NCBI RefSeq assembly: GCF_018612875.1
Contig: NZ_JAGGRI010000020.1
Span: 62,001 to 126,000 of the forward strand
Length of the DNA: 64,000 nucleotides
Reading direction: 5' to 3'
From: Lysobacter sp. ISL-50
GTDB lineage: Bacteria > Pseudomonadota > Gammaproteobacteria > Xanthomonadales > Xanthomonadaceae
Shown: piece after piece, positions 16,811 to 28,647 of the stretch
Layout: each line of letters opens with the position of its first letter
Numbering within the stretch: position 1 is the stretch's first letter
Position numbers and translations under genes: made by a program
Notes under the pieces: model-generated
The model's database searches: none
Told to the model about the DNA's origin: nothing
What the model saw: only the letters and a program-made list of their open reading frames with translations

Positions 16811-18271
16811 ATGGCCAAGGCAGAATCGGATGCACCGCCGCGCAAGCGCGCGCGCCGCGAAGCGATGTCGCGGGTCGATACCGCCTGGTTGCGGATGGAA
16901 CGTCCGACCAACCCGATGATGATCACCGGCGTGCTGATGTTCGCCGAGCCGATGTCGGTCGATGCGCTCAAGCGGGTGATCAAGCAGCGTTTCCTCGCTT
17001 ACGCCCGGTTCCGCCAGAAGGCCGTGGACACCGCCGCCGGCGCCTATTGGCAGACCGACGAGGATCTCGATCTCGACTGGCACGTGCAGCACACCGCGCT
17101 GCCCGGACGCGGCGGCAAGCGCGTGCTGGAGCGTTTCGTCAGCCAGCTCGCGTCCAGTCCGCTCGATTCCAGCCGGCCGCTGTGGCAGTTCCATCTGATC
17201 GAACGCTACAACGGCGGCTCGGCGCTGGTCGCGCGCATTCATCACAGCTATGCCGACGGCATCGCCCTGGTGCAGGTGCTGCTGTCGCTGACCGACACCA
17301 CCGCGCAGCCGGCCAAGGGCAGCGATCTGGCCCATGCCTGGCTCAAACAGGACGGCGCCGATGTCGCGCGCCGCGTCGGCGCGGTCGATCGCTACATGAA
17401 GTTGGGCAGCCGCGCGATCGAGAAGGGCATGGAGATGTATCGCGACCCGACCCTCGCCGCGATGCTGGCGAAGGAGGGCGGGGAGATCGCCCGCGAACTG
17501 TTGCAGGCGCTGTCGCTGTCGGACGATCCGCCGTCGATGCTGCGCGGCAAGCTCGGCGTGTCCAAGCGCGTGGCCTGGGCCGAGCCGCTGGATCTGGAAG
17601 AAGTCAAAGCGGTCGGCCGCGCCTGCGACTGCACCGTCAACGACGTGCTGATGGCGACCGCGGCCGGCGCGCTGCGCAGCTACATGATCGAACGCGGCGA
17701 TCAGGTCGACGGCCTGACCCTGCGCGCGACCGTGCCGGTCAACCTGCGTCCGCTGGAGCACGCGCGCAAGCTCGGCAATCACTTCGGTCTGGTGTTCCTG
17801 GATCTGCCGGTGGGCGAGAGCAATCCGATCCGCCGCGTGGAGCGGGTCGCCGAGTGCATGAATAATCTCAAGAATTCGCGCCAAGCCATTGTTGCATTTG
17901 GACTTTTAGCTGCGCTCGGCATGGCGCCGGCGCAGGTGCAGGGCTTGGCGCTGGAGTTGTTCAGCCGCAAGGCCACCGCGGTGGCGACCAACGTCCCCGG
18001 GCCGCAGCAGCCGCTGTACATGGCCGGCTGTCGTCTGGACGAGATGATGTTCTGGGTGCCGCAGACCGGTTCGATCGGCGTGGGCATTTCGATCCTGAGC
18101 TACAACGGCCGGGTTCACTTCGGCCTGATCGCCGACGGCAAGCTGATCCCCGATCCCGACGCGGTCATCAGCCGCTTCGGCGCCGAGTTCGACAAGCTGC
18201 TGTACCTGGCGCTGATGGGGAATTGGGATGTGGCGCTGGATGCTGAGGGGGCGGACGCGTTGATGGTTTGA
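16811..18271 (+). CDS. Wax ester synthase / diacylglycerol acyltransferase (WS/DGAT family)
   Basis: Bifunctional membrane-associated acyltransferase joining acyl-CoA to fatty alcohols or diacylglycerol, making storage lipids. 486 residues, normal for bacterial members. The active-site motif HHSYADG gives H144, H145 and D149, matching HHxxxDG. The C-terminal half has NDVLMATAAGALR, the ATVPVNLRP strand, and the NVPGPQQPLYMAGC segment typical of the family. The ATG at 16811 follows GGGAGGG; an earlier in-frame codon at 16778 lacks a site. It stands alone between photolyase and a repeat block. Confidence 0.93.
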   Translation: MAKAESDAPPRKRARREAMSRVDTAWLRMERPTNPMMITGVLMFAEPMSVDALKRVIKQRFLAYARFRQKAVDTAAGAYWQTDEDLDLDWHVQHTALPGRGGKRVLERFVSQLASSPLDSSRPLWQFHLIERYNGGSALVARIHHSYADGIALVQVLLSLTDTTAQPAKGSDLAHAWLKQDGADVARRVGAVDRYMKLGSRAIEKGMEMYRDPTLAAMLAKEGGEIARELLQALSLSDDPPSMLRGKLGVSKRVAWAEPLDLEEVKAVGRACDCTVNDVLMATAAGALRSYMIERGDQVDGLTLRATVPVNLRPLEHARKLGNHFGLVFLDLPVGESNPIRRVERVAECMNNLKNSRQAIVAFGLLAALGMAPAQVQGLALELFSRKATAVATNVPGPQQPLYMAGCRLDEMMFWVPQTGSIGVGISILSYNGRVHFGLIADGKLIPDPDAVISRFGAEFDKLLYLALMGNWDVALDAEGADALMV

Positions 18272-18417
18272 GGGGTGGGGTTTGGGAATTGAACCTCGAT
18301 TCGGGAGGTGGGCCGCTTACTCAGGTCTAGTCTCTCGTCGTAACTCCGTCACTCGTCATGCGTTGGCCTGACGTCATTGTCCTGACGCACCTGCCGTCAC
18401 TCGTCGTAACCCACCTA

Positions 18418-18504
18418 CCGTCATTCCCGCGAACGCGGGAATCCAGTGACTTCAAAGGTTCTCGCACGAAAGGCCCTGGATTCCCGCGTTCGCGGGAATG
18501 ACGG
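18418..18504. repeat. Perfect 29-bp inverted repeat inside a MITE-like intergenic element, copy 2
   Basis: Arms 18418-18446 and 18476-18504 are exact reverse complements over 29 bases (starting CCGTCATTCCCGCG) around a 29-base centre. Each arm contains its own palindrome CCCGCGAACGCGGG or CCCGCGTTCGCGGG. The right flank to about 18578 (ATGACGCTGAAGTC, GGCTCCGCCGAAG) matches the element at 5807-5901 in opposite orientation. To the left, 18335-18417 carries loose repeats of CGTCACTCGTC. The 429-base gap 18272-18700 contains no gene. Confidence 0.85.
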
Positions 18505-18700
18505 ACTGGAAGGATGACGCTGAAGTCTCTGGATGTTCGGCTCCGCCGAAGTAAAGTGGAGCCCGCCTTCGCGGAATGACATTCCGGAGGGACGCCGCCA
18601 ATTCCGCACCGCCGCCTGAACAGGGCCGCGCCCTCGTCACTCGCCACCAACGGCGGCGTGATTAGCTTGTCTGCGCTCCGCCACACAGACGAGGAATCCC

Positions 18701-19438
18701 ATGAAGACCCAGCTCAAACTCGCCCTCGCGGCCGCCGCGATGACCGCGCTGCTCGCCGGCTGCGCCACCGGTGGCGGCGGTTACTACGGCGGCCAGCAGC
18801 AGCCGTATCCCAATAACCAGTATCCGCAGGGCCAGAACCCGCCGCCGCAACAGCAGGGCGGGATGAACCGCACCCAGAAGGGCGCGCTGATCGGCGCCCT
18901 GGCCGGCGTCGCCGCCGGTCTGCTGAGCGGCGACGACGCCACCGAACGCCGCCAGCGCGCCCTGATCGGCGCCGGTGTCGGCGGCCTGGCCGGCGGCGCG
19001 ATCGGCAACTATCAGGACCGCCAGGAGCGCGCCCTGCGCGAGCGCATGTCGGGAACCGGCGTGGACGTGGTCCGCCAGGGCGACAACATCACCCTCAACA
19101 TGCCCAGCAACATCACCTTCGCCTTCAACAGCGCCAACCTGGAGCCGCAGTTCTATTCGGTACTCGACAACGTCGCCAGCACGCTCACCGAATATAACCA
19201 GACCATCGTCGAGGTCGCCGGCCATACCGACAGTATCGGCACCGACGCGGTCAACCAGCGCCTGTCCGAGCAACGCGCGGCCAGCGTCGGCAACTACCTG
19301 ATGTCGAAGGGACTGGTGCGCGACCGCTTCATTCTCACCGGCGCCGGCAAGACCCGCCCGATCGCGAGCAACGACACCGAACAGGGCCGGGCGCAGAATC
19401 GCCGCGTCGAAATCACCCTGGTGCCGGTGCGCTCCTGA
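18701..19438 (+). CDS. OmpA-family outer-membrane lipoprotein with glycine zipper
   Basis: 245-residue lipoprotein tying the outer membrane to peptidoglycan, YiaD-like. The ATG follows GAGGA; the signal peptide ends in lipobox LLAGC with Cys21. A Tyr/Gln/Pro-rich linker (22-52) leads to a glycine-zipper segment (GALIGALAGVAAGLL and GAGVGGLAGGAIGNY, about 60-105), then the OmpA C-terminal peptidoglycan-binding domain (about 135-240) with the conserved NITFAFNSANLEP, VAGHTDSIGTDAVNQRLSEQRA and NRRVEI blocks. Single-gene unit with a strong terminator after it. Confidence 0.92.
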   Translation: MKTQLKLALAAAAMTALLAGCATGGGGYYGGQQQPYPNNQYPQGQNPPPQQQGGMNRTQKGALIGALAGVAAGLLSGDDATERRQRALIGAGVGGLAGGAIGNYQDRQERALRERMSGTGVDVVRQGDNITLNMPSNITFAFNSANLEPQFYSVLDNVASTLTEYNQTIVEVAGHTDSIGTDAVNQRLSEQRAASVGNYLMSKGLVRDRFILTGAGKTRPIASNDTEQGRAQNRRVEITLVPVRS

Positions 19439-19509
19439 GGCATCGGAGGCGACCTCGATCGGCGGAATTAGTCGCGTCGGCGACGCAGGTTGCGCCACGA
19501 TCGATCCAG

Positions 19510-19541
19510 GCACCGGGCCGGCTCACGGCCCGGTGCTTATT
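19510..19541 (+). terminator. Terminator of the OmpA-like gene
   Basis: Perfect 11-bp stem GCACCGGGCCG / CGGCCCGGTGC with loop GCTCA, then TTATTCT. The following 220 bases up to the response regulator are less GC-rich than average and probably hold its promoter; no other feature is seen in 19439-19765. Confidence 0.8.
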
Positions 19542-19765
19542 CTCAAGAATCATTTAGTAATTCACTCGCTCGGCTTGCATGCCTTCGCACCGGGCGCGAT
19601 TTGGTTTCAGAGGGAATCAAGCGGTTTTTCCGGCGTTACAATGCCCCGGGGTCGATGCGCGATTCAGCGCTCGCGCTTCGATGCCGCCGTTGCGACTTTG
19701 GTCGCACCGGCCGATGGCCCACCCTGTGGTAGTAATGAGCGACAGTGAATTCCCGTATCGACGGC

Positions 19766-20416
19766 ATGAGCCTACGCATCGCGCTTTCTGACGATCACCC
19801 GGTGGTACGGGCGGGCGTGCGCGCGCTGTTGGAATCGGCGTCGGCGCTCAACGAAAACTGGCGGGTGGTCGCCGAGGCGGCCAACGCCGACGAATTGCTG
19901 ACCCTGCTGGCCAGCACGCCGGTGGATCTGCTGATCACCGATTTCTCGATGCCCGGCAGCCGCGCCGGCGACGGCCTGAGCCTGTTGGGGCAGATACAAC
20001 GCCGTCATCCGCAACTGCCGGTGATCGTGCTGACCATGATCAGCAACGTGCCGGTGCTGCGCTCCATCGCCGATGCCGGAGTCAAGGGCCTGCTCGACAA
20101 AGCCGCCGCCGGCACCGAATTGCCACAGGCGGTGCGCGCGGTGATGCAAGGCCGGCTGTACTACGGTGAGGCGCTGCGGCCGATGCTCGACAGCGTGCGC
20201 AGCGGCGGCGAGCGCGACGAGGCCGCGTTGTCGCCGCGCGAAGCCGAAGTCCTGCGCCTGTTCGCCGCCGGCAGCAGCGTGTCGGAAATCGCCGCGCACT
20301 TGCATCGCAGCAAGCAGACCATCAGCCGCCAGAAGACCGACGCCATGACCAAGCTCGGGCTCAAGAACGATCTGGAAATCTACGACTACGCCCGCTCCAA
20401 GGGACTGCTTTCCTGA
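19766..20416 (+). CDS. NarL/FixJ-type response regulator (BvgA/EvgA-like partner)
   Basis: 216-residue two-component transcription factor. The ATG at 19766 places SLRIALSDDHPVVRAG directly at the start of the receiver domain; a GTG at 19745 is the alternative. The receiver (about 1-125) has the acidic pair in SDDHP, the phosphoacceptor aspartate in LLITDFSMPG, and the conserved lysine in LLDKAA. The C-terminal LuxR/GerE helix-turn-helix (about 150-210) reads LSPREAEVLRLFAAGSSVSEIA. It precedes a BvgS/EvgS-like kinase by 7 bases, the usual pairing, so the kinase is its likely phosphodonor. Confidence 0.93.
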   Translation: MSLRIALSDDHPVVRAGVRALLESASALNENWRVVAEAANADELLTLLASTPVDLLITDFSMPGSRAGDGLSLLGQIQRRHPQLPVIVLTMISNVPVLRSIADAGVKGLLDKAAAGTELPQAVRAVMQGRLYYGEALRPMLDSVRSGGERDEAALSPREAEVLRLFAAGSSVSEIAAHLHRSKQTISRQKTDAMTKLGLKNDLEIYDYARSKGLLS

Positions 20417-20423
20417 GCCGGCG

Positions 20424-24584
<4,161 letters not shown>

Positions 24585-24612
24585 GGCGGGCGCGCTTGCG
24601 CGGTGGGATGGA

Positions 24613-25021
24613 GGCTGTCGCGATCTGAGCGGAAAGCGTCGGGCCTGAAGGGCCCTCCCACAACAAAGGCCATCCCACAACGAAGGTCCTCCCACAACAG
24701 ACCTCGGGGCGCCGAAGTTTTTTGTGGGAGGGCCTTTCAGGCCCGATGCTCTCGGCTCAGGTCACCGCGCAACCTGCAATCGCCATTACTGCAGCCGCGC
24801 GGCGCTGCGAAATTCACCTCAGCGCTTGTCCTGCATCGATTGCGGAATCAAGGTGCGAGGAGCGGTTGGATAGGGGCTGTCGCGATCTGAGCGGAAAGCG
24901 TCGGGCCTGAAGGGCCCTCCCACAACAAAGGCCCTCAAAAAAGGCCCTCCCACAAAAAAGCTTCGGAGCCGCGAGGTCTGTTGTGGGAGGGCCTTTCAGG
25001 CCCGATGCTCTTGGCTCAGGT
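24613..25021. repeat. Duplicated block of GTGGGAGGGCC repeats
   Basis: Four copies of the repeat seen at 8.2 kb form two inverted pairs: 24622-24669 (minus sense) with 24720-24765 (plus), and 24884-24929 (minus) with 24978-25021 (plus). A 59-base segment at 24613-24671 recurs exactly at 24875-24933, 262 bases later, so the pair was duplicated in tandem. Long stems can form within each pair. It fills the 446-base gap 24585-25030 between the convergent kinase and oxidoreductase genes; no gene is present. Confidence 0.88.
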
Positions 25022-25030
25022 CGCCCCGCA

Positions 25031-26260
25031 CTACTGCAGCCGCTCGAATGAAAACAAACTAGCCAACGGATGCTTGCGCCGCTGGATCCGCGCGCGCAAC
25101 AGGCCGGCGCCGATCATGCTGTAGGTGATGCCATTACCGCCGTAGGCCATCGCGAACTGCACCCTGGGCCCATGCTGCGGATGCGGGCCGAACCAGGGCA
25201 GGCCGTCGGCGGTTTCGGCGAAGGTGCCGGCCCAGGCGAAGGCCGGTTGCAAGTCCAGCCGCGGCAAACGCTCGCCGACCTTGCGCACCAGTTTCTTCGC
25301 CCGCGACTCGACGCGGCGATCGCGCCGGGCCGGAATATCGATGGCGTCGTCGCAGCCGCCCACCACCAGCCGGCCGTCGCCGGTGCTGCGCATGTACAGG
25401 TACGGCCGCGCCGATTCCCACACCATGGTGTGTTCCAGCGCCTGCAATTCCGCGGCCGGCAACGGATCGGTGACGAAGGCGTAGCTGCTGCGGTTGCGCG
25501 CCAGACGCTGGTCGATCCATTGCTGCCCGGCGTAACCGGCCGCTATAACCACGTGTTCGGCGCGCACGTACACGCCGTCGCTGCTGATCAGCTCGACCGA
25601 GCGCGAGCCCGTCCGCATCCGCTCGATGCGGCTGCGATCGAACACCTGCGCGCCGCGTTTGCGCAGCCGCGCCAGCAGCCGCAGGCTCATCCGGTACGGG
25701 TCCACCGACGCCGCGCAGTCGCTGAGGATCGCGCCGGGCGCGCGCAGGCCGTAGTCCGACGCCAGCGCTTCGGCGTCGAGCCAGCGCAGGCGCAGGCCGT
25801 GGCGGGCGCGCAGCGCCGCTTCCTCGCGCAGTACCGCCACGTGAGCGGGCTTGCTGGCGAAGTACAGGCTGGATTGATCGCGGAAATCGACATCGCGCAA
25901 ATCGCGCGCGACGACGCGCAGATCGCCGATGGCCTGCGCGCAGGCCAGGTAGGCGCGCGCCGCCAAGGTCTCGCCGTAGCGCGCGCACAGGTCGATCAGG
26001 TGGGTGTCGATCTCATACTGCAGCAGCGCCGTGCTGGCCGCGGTGCTGCCCCAGCCGGCGTCGCGTTGCTCGATCACCGCCACCTCGAACCCATGCGCGG
26101 CCAGTTCGTCGGCGATCAGCGCGCCGCTGATGCCGCCGCCGATCACCGCCACTTCGCAGCGCAGATCCTGCTGCAGGCGCGGGAACGCGTGCATCAGGCC
26201 GTTGCGGATCGCCCAGAACGGATATCCGCTTTTCAGGTCCACGGGAAACGGGGCAGGCAA
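25031..26260 (-). CDS. FAD-dependent oxidoreductase (DAO family)
   Basis: 409-residue flavoprotein of the D-amino-acid oxidase / glycine oxidase fold. A Rossmann dinucleotide motif VIGGGISGALIADEL begins near residue 39, followed by the acidic ribose-binding residue in VIEQRDAGWGSTAAS. The C-terminal half has GDGRLVVGGCDD and YGGNGITYSMIGA, the FAD-pyrophosphate block. The substrate cannot be told from sequence; a secondary amine is usual. The reading frame opens with TTG at 26260 (weak AGGCG upstream); a GTG at 26242 is the alternative, and the nearby ATG is out of frame. It stands alone. Confidence 0.85.
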   Translation of the reverse strand: MPAPFPVDLKSGYPFWAIRNGLMHAFPRLQQDLRCEVAVIGGGISGALIADELAAHGFEVAVIEQRDAGWGSTAASTALLQYEIDTHLIDLCARYGETLAARAYLACAQAIGDLRVVARDLRDVDFRDQSSLYFASKPAHVAVLREEAALRARHGLRLRWLDAEALASDYGLRAPGAILSDCAASVDPYRMSLRLLARLRKRGAQVFDRSRIERMRTGSRSVELISSDGVYVRAEHVVIAAGYAGQQWIDQRLARNRSSYAFVTDPLPAAELQALEHTMVWESARPYLYMRSTGDGRLVVGGCDDAIDIPARRDRRVESRAKKLVRKVGERLPRLDLQPAFAWAGTFAETADGLPWFGPHPQHGPRVQFAMAYGGNGITYSMIGAGLLRARIQRRKHPLASLFSFERLQ

Positions 26261-26334
26261 GGCATGCGCCTAGCAAAGCCGGCGCGGCGTAATCGCAAGG
26301 TGATTGCGCGGCCTTGTGGCCGGCGCTGAACCGG

Positions 26335-26766
26335 TCAGTGCCGGACTTCGCTGCCGCCCTGGACGACGTTGAGGGCCGGCATCGGGTCGATCGCCAGCTC
26401 TTTCTCCAGCTCCAGCTGGAACTGCTCGAAACTCAGGCCGCGCTCGGCCACTTCGCTCTGCGCGGCGATGCGCAGCGCGCTGGAACAGCCCAGGCTGACC
26501 TCGCGGCCTTCGTTGCGATGCATGGCCGCGGCGCGTTCGAGCAGGGCCAGCACCCGCGCCGCGCTGTCGGAGCCGCCGACGATGCGGCCGCCCAGGCCCA
26601 GCGTCCATTCGCCCTCGCGGCGGACGATGCCGCCGAGCAGGCGGCCTTGCGCGTCGCGCAGTTCCGCGTGCGGCTCGATGCGGGTGCCCGCGATCGGCAG
26701 CGGCGTGCGGGCCTTGGCGAGTTTGCGTTTCTTGGCGTCGCGACGGGCCTTGGAATTGATCGACAT
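26335..26766 (-). CDS. Small basic-N-terminus protein of unknown function
   Basis: 143 residues. The ATG at 26766 follows GAGGAAG, a good ribosome-binding site. The first 20 residues are strongly basic (SKARRDAKKRKLAKAR), suggesting nucleic-acid or ribosome contact, and are followed by an alpha/beta region (ELRDAQGRLLGGIVRREGEWTLGLGG) and an acidic helix near the C-terminus (FEQFQLELEKELA). No signal peptide or membrane segment. I recognise no named family. Confidence 0.7.
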   Translation of the reverse strand: MSINSKARRDAKKRKLAKARTPLPIAGTRIEPHAELRDAQGRLLGGIVRREGEWTLGLGGRIVGGSDSAARVLALLERAAAMHRNEGREVSLGCSSALRIAAQSEVAERGLSFEQFQLELEKELAIDPMPALNVVQGGSEVRH

Positions 26767-26927
26767 GGTGCTTCCTCGGCTGTGCCGGTACGTTCTGCGG
26801 CCATCATAACGTGTCGGCCGGCGCGCCCAAACCGCCGGCCGGACGCGTTCATCATAGCCATGGGAACGGCCGGAACCTCGCCGCCGCCGCGCCCGGCGAG
26901 CGGCCGGGCGCGGCGACGATGCGCGGG

Positions 26928-27635
26928 TCAATGGCCGTGCGCGTGTCCGTGTTCACGGTTCCGCGGCGGCGCGGCCGGTTCGGCGCTCGGCGGCGGGGCC
27001 GCTTCGTGATGGTGGTCCGCCGCGGGCGGCGCGGGGGCGTCGTGTTCGCCCTGCGGATGCGACGGCTGGCCCGCTGCGTCCGGCGGCATCGCCGCGTGAT
27101 GATCGTCGCCGCCGTGCGAATGCCCGCCGCTGCGCGCGACCAGATCGCGGTACTGCACCGCGTCCAGCGCGGGCAGCCTGCGCAGGAACGCGACCAGATC
27201 CCAGATGTGCTCATCGCCCATGCTCGCGCCCCAGGCCGGCATGCCCGAGGCCTTGATCCCGTGCTTGATGGTCCAGAACGCAGCGGCCGCGTCCACCTGC
27301 CGCGCGGACAGATTCGGCGGCGCCGGATACAGACCGCGCGACAACTCGGTCGGCGCCATGCCCGGAGCCAGATGGCAGCCCGCGCACATGGCCTGGTAGT
27401 TGCCCGCGCCGTTGCGGACGCGGGCCTCGTCGTCGAGCGCGGGTACGCTCAGTTGCATCGCGCGCATCGCCACCGAGCGCTCGCGCGCGAACTCCAACAC
27501 CGCGTACACCGGCCGCGTATGCGGCGCATCGGCGCCGACGTCGTACACGCCCCACCACAACGCGCCCGCCACCAGGCCGAGCGCCGCCAGCGTCGCGGCG
27601 CTCAGCCGCAACGTTGTTCGTATCGTCTTGTTCAT
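26928..27635 (-). CDS. Membrane-anchored monohaem cytochrome c with His-rich tail
   Basis: 235 residues. The ATG at 27635 follows GAGGT. An N-terminal membrane anchor or uncleaved signal (about 8-30) precedes a class I cytochrome c domain with the haem motif C84-A-G-C87-H88 and a distal methionine in ASGMPAWGAS. The last 65 residues are rich in His, Pro and Ala (HSHGGDDHH, EHGHAHGH), a likely copper-binding tail. It begins 10 bases after copB and so is probably part of the cop transcription unit, possibly passing electrons from periplasmic copper oxidation to the respiratory chain. Confidence 0.88.
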   Translation of the reverse strand: MNKTIRTTLRLSAATLAALGLVAGALWWGVYDVGADAPHTRPVYAVLEFARERSVAMRAMQLSVPALDDEARVRNGAGNYQAMCAGCHLAPGMAPTELSRGLYPAPPNLSARQVDAAAAFWTIKHGIKASGMPAWGASMGDEHIWDLVAFLRRLPALDAVQYRDLVARSGGHSHGGDDHHAAMPPDAAGQPSHPQGEHDAPAPPAADHHHEAAPPPSAEPAAPPRNREHGHAHGH

Positions 27636-27645
27636 TACGACCTCG

Positions 27646-28647
27646 TCAGAACCAAACCCGAAGGCCCGCGACCACGCGGGTGTCGTCGATGTCCTCGCCG
27701 TCGGCGCGGCGGTAATCCGCCGTGCCGCCGAACGCGCGCTCGCGGCTGATGCCGACATAAGGCGCGAACCGCCGCGTGAACTCGTAGCGCAGGCGCAAGC
27801 CGGCTTCGACCGTGCTCAGGCCCGAGCCGATACCGCGGCGCGGATCGTCGCGGCCGAACACATCGACCTCGATCAGCGGCTGCAGGATCAGCCGGTTGGT
27901 CAGCAGCAACTCGTACTCGGCTTCGAAGTTCAGGGCGCTGCGGCCGGAGTCGCCGACATAGGCGGTCGCGGCGATTTCGAACTTGTACGGCGACATGCCC
28001 TGCACGCCGATCGCCGCCCAGCTTTGCGATCGTCGCGGCAGGAAATCGTGCTTGGCGCCGACCACCACATCCCACCACGGCGAGATCGCGCGGCCGTACA
28101 GCACTTCCAGATCGGCCGATTCGGTGCGTCCGCGCTCGCGTTCGCCCTCGCTGCGCAGCCACAGCCGATCGGTGTCGTTGCCGATCCAGCCCTGCGCCTC
28201 CCAGGCTTGCGCGCCGCCGCGATCGGCGTCGACCGCTTCCAGGCGGTTGAACAGCAGATAGTGATTGAGTTCGGAGGCGTGCTGCATGTGATGCGACAAC
28301 GGCGGAAATGCCGCGGCGCGATCGGCGTCGGTCGGCGTGGGGAGGGGTTCTCGCGGCTCGCTCGGCGCATCAGACCCGGCGGCCGGTTTCATGTCGCCGT
28401 GGTCCATGCCGCCATGATCCATGCCGGAGTGATCGGCCTGCCCCTGCTTCGGCGCGGGCATGGCCGAATGGTCCATCTTCGAGTGATCCATCTTCGAATG
28501 ATCGACCGGTTTCGAGACATCGGTCTTCGAGCCCTGCGCCTGCATCGCCGCGTGATCGTGGCTTTGCGCCTGCGCGGCGCCGGCCAAGGACAGCCCCAGC
28601 GCGAGCGCTTTGCCGGCGAAATAAGAAGTGCGCGCGGTCGTCTTCAT
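27646..28647 (-). CDS. copB: Outer-membrane copper resistance protein CopB
   Basis: 333-residue outer-membrane protein. Signal peptide to about residue 28 (AQAQ), then a His/Met-rich metal-binding region with repeats of DHSKM, DHSAM and DHGGM (about 48-95), then a beta-barrel domain of about 210 residues ending in an aromatic (RVWF), the usual barrel signature. Its ATG overlaps the copA stop as ATGA, indicating translational coupling. CopB sequesters or exports copper at the outer membrane in Xanthomonas-type copLAB systems. Confidence 0.93.
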   Translation of the reverse strand: MKTTARTSYFAGKALALGLSLAGAAQAQSHDHAAMQAQGSKTDVSKPVDHSKMDHSKMDHSAMPAPKQGQADHSGMDHGGMDHGDMKPAAGSDAPSEPREPLPTPTDADRAAAFPPLSHHMQHASELNHYLLFNRLEAVDADRGGAQAWEAQGWIGNDTDRLWLRSEGERERGRTESADLEVLYGRAISPWWDVVVGAKHDFLPRRSQSWAAIGVQGMSPYKFEIAATAYVGDSGRSALNFEAEYELLLTNRLILQPLIEVDVFGRDDPRRGIGSGLSTVEAGLRLRYEFTRRFAPYVGISRERAFGGTADYRRADGEDIDDTRVVAGLRVWF

